From positions 1 through 5,558 of the forward strand of contig SCVQ01000376.1 of the NCBI GenBank assembly GCA_004296865.1: DNA of 5,558 bases, read 5' to 3'. Below are positions 4,753 through 5,558 of this stretch, in pieces; positions within the stretch are counted from its first letter, which is position 1; every line of letters starts with the position of its first letter. Source of the DNA: Nitrospirota bacterium. GTDB taxonomy: Bacteria > Nitrospirota > Nitrospiria > Nitrospirales > Nitrospiraceae. Under the pieces are notes generated by a model. It ran no database searches. It had not been told where the DNA came from and saw nothing but the letters and a program-made list of their open reading frames with translations. The translations under genes and the position numbers were made by a program.

Positions 4753-5443
4753 GCAGACCCTGCAGCAAGTCCATGCGGCGACCAGGCCGGATGTCCGCGT
4801 GGCGGCCTTCTTCGACGTGGACAACACGTTGGTCCCTGGCCAGGCGATCGAACTGCGCTTCTTTCGCTACCTGTGGAAGCAGGGGCTGGTGGGACCGCGG
4901 GACGCGGCCCGCAGCTTATGGTACCTGCTGCGGCACATCCCGCCGTTGTCCATCCACCCGCTGCGCGAGCGGAAGCTCTACCTGGAAGGGAAGCGGCCGG
5001 CGGTCATCGAACCCTTGGCGGAATCGTTTGTCCGTTCCGAGGTCTGTTCCACCATATCCTTGGACGCGCTCGCCGCGCTGGACTCGCACCGGCGCGCGGG
5101 CCATTGCCTCGTCCTCATCACCGGGTCGCTGGACTTTTTGATCGCGCCGCTCGCCGGCCATCTGAAGGTGGACAAGGTCCTGGCCGCGATCCCTGAACGG
5201 CGCGGCGATCGCTATACGGGACAGGTCATCTCCCCCTATCCCTATGGGGATGGCAAGCGTCATTTGATTGAATCGTTCGCCAGAGCAACCGGAATTGACC
5301 TGCAACACAGTTATGCCTATGGGGACAGCCCCGGTGATGTGGATGCCCTGCGGTCGGTCGGCCACCCGCTGGTCGTCAACCCGATCAGGGGCATGGGACG
5401 GATTGCGCGGCGCGAGGGCTGGCGGATCGAGACGTGGAAATAG
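4751..5443 (+). CDS. HAD superfamily IB phosphatase (SerB-like fold)
   Basis: This is a 230-residue cytosolic HAD hydrolase of subfamily IB, the group containing phosphoserine phosphatase. It uses an aspartyl-phosphate intermediate and Mg2+. Motif I is FFDVDNT (20-26) with nucleophile D22 and acid/base D24. A helical cap covers about 35-105. Motif II is LITGS (122-126), motif III has K169 in GDGKR (166-170), and motif IV is YGDSPGDVDAL (190-200) with D192 and D196. All catalytic residues are present. The physiological substrate cannot be told from sequence; SerB itself is possible but not supported over other IB hydrolases. ATG 4751 is chosen although no Shine-Dalgarno precedes it; in-frame GTG 4721 would add ten residues, partly from an 18-bp duplication. 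queE follows after 35 nt on the same strand, so the two are probably co-transcribed from the promoter at 4654-4682. Confidence 0.9.
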   Translation: MQTLQQVHAATRPDVRVAAFFDVDNTLVPGQAIELRFFRYLWKQGLVGPRDAARSLWYLLRHIPPLSIHPLRERKLYLEGKRPAVIEPLAESFVRSEVCSTISLDALAALDSHRRAGHCLVLITGSLDFLIAPLAGHLKVDKVLAAIPERRGDRYTGQVISPYPYGDGKRHLIESFARATGIDLQHSYAYGDSPGDVDALRSVGHPLVVNPIRGMGRIARREGWRIETWK

Positions 5444-5447
5444 CAGA

Positions 5448-5468
5448 GCTGATAGCCAAGAGCGGATT
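5448..5468 (+). repeat. Short heptad run in the phosphatase-queE gap
   Basis: Three in-phase 7-bp units, GCTGATA (5448), GCCAAGA (5455) and GCGGATT (5462), have the same word style as arrays A-C and occupy most of the 35-nt gap before queE. The run is too short to be certain that it is the same element. Confidence 0.4.
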
Positions 5469-5478
5469 GTCAGGACTG

Positions 5479-5558
5479 ATGCGCATCACTGAAATCTTCC
5501 ATAGCATTCAAGGGGAGTCGTCCTACGCCGGGCAGCCCTGCGTCTTCGTGCGCCTGAC
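5479..5558 (+). CDS. queE: 7-carboxy-7-deazaguanine synthase QueE (N-terminal part, runs off right edge)
   Basis: Only 26 complete codons are visible. They read MRITEIFHSIQGESSYAG and then QPCVFVRL, which is the characteristic opening of QueE: TEIF, SIQGE and the G.P.VFVRL strand. QueE is a radical-SAM enzyme that converts 6-carboxytetrahydropterin to 7-carboxy-7-deazaguanine on the way to preQ0 and queuosine. Its cluster-binding cysteines would follow just outside the window. ATG 5479 is chosen because it matches the family start. AGGA (5472-5475) is only 3 nt upstream, so an in-frame TTG at 5467 remains possible. It lies 35 nt after the HAD phosphatase on the same strand. Confidence 0.88.
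   Translation, partial: MRITEIFHSIQGESSYAGQPCVFVRL

Noticed and set aside
4420..5196. 258-codon plus-strand frame
   Set aside because: It runs through the tRNA-Leu gene and then through the phosphatase in another frame, so it is a shadow.

Overview
The window is GC-rich and bacterial. It looks like the junction between a small defence/stress region (1 to about 4345) and a housekeeping region (about 4426 to 5558). No gene fixes the taxon. The overall composition, the intergenic arrays of 7-bp units and the style of the HAD-IB phosphatase remind me of Nitrospira-type genomes, but that is a low-confidence inference.

Left part, minus strand: a type I restriction-modification operon is read right to left. 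A strong promoter (2742-2770) drives hsdR (290-2710), an EcoAI-like restriction/translocase subunit. After a 19-nt gap comes hsdM, of which only the first 90 codons lie in the window (270 down to 1). hsdS is not visible and may lie beyond the left edge.

Middle part: there are two small two-gene cassettes. On the minus strand, a DUF4160 gene (3230-3490) is followed 13 nt later by a DUF2442 gene (2917-3216); this pair has no established function. On the plus strand, a short Phd/YefM-like antitoxin (3768-3959) overlaps a RelE/ParE-type toxin (3946-4215) by 14 nt, with a promoter at 3703-3731.

The spacers around these cassettes (2776-2852, 3546-3688, 4258-4341) hold degenerate tandem arrays of heptanucleotides close to GCTTATG/GCTGATG/GCGGGAA. 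All three have the same orientation and largely the same unit order, so each cassette is bracketed by related repeats. A shorter run of the same kind lies at 5448-5468. This is the most unusual structure in the window.

Right part: a complete tRNA-Leu(GAG) with encoded CCA lies on the minus strand (4426-4509). Its own promoter is only a few bases upstream. Its 3' end faces the defence region, as expected if that region is an island inserted at the tRNA gene, although no integrase or att duplication is visible. Divergently, a good promoter (4654-4682) precedes a HAD-IB phosphatase (4751-5443). The first 26 codons of queE (7-carboxy-7-deazaguanine synthase; queuosine/preQ0 pathway) follow, running off the right edge.

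No CRISPR array, rRNA, transposase or integrase is visible. No gene-free stretch exceeds 300 bases.
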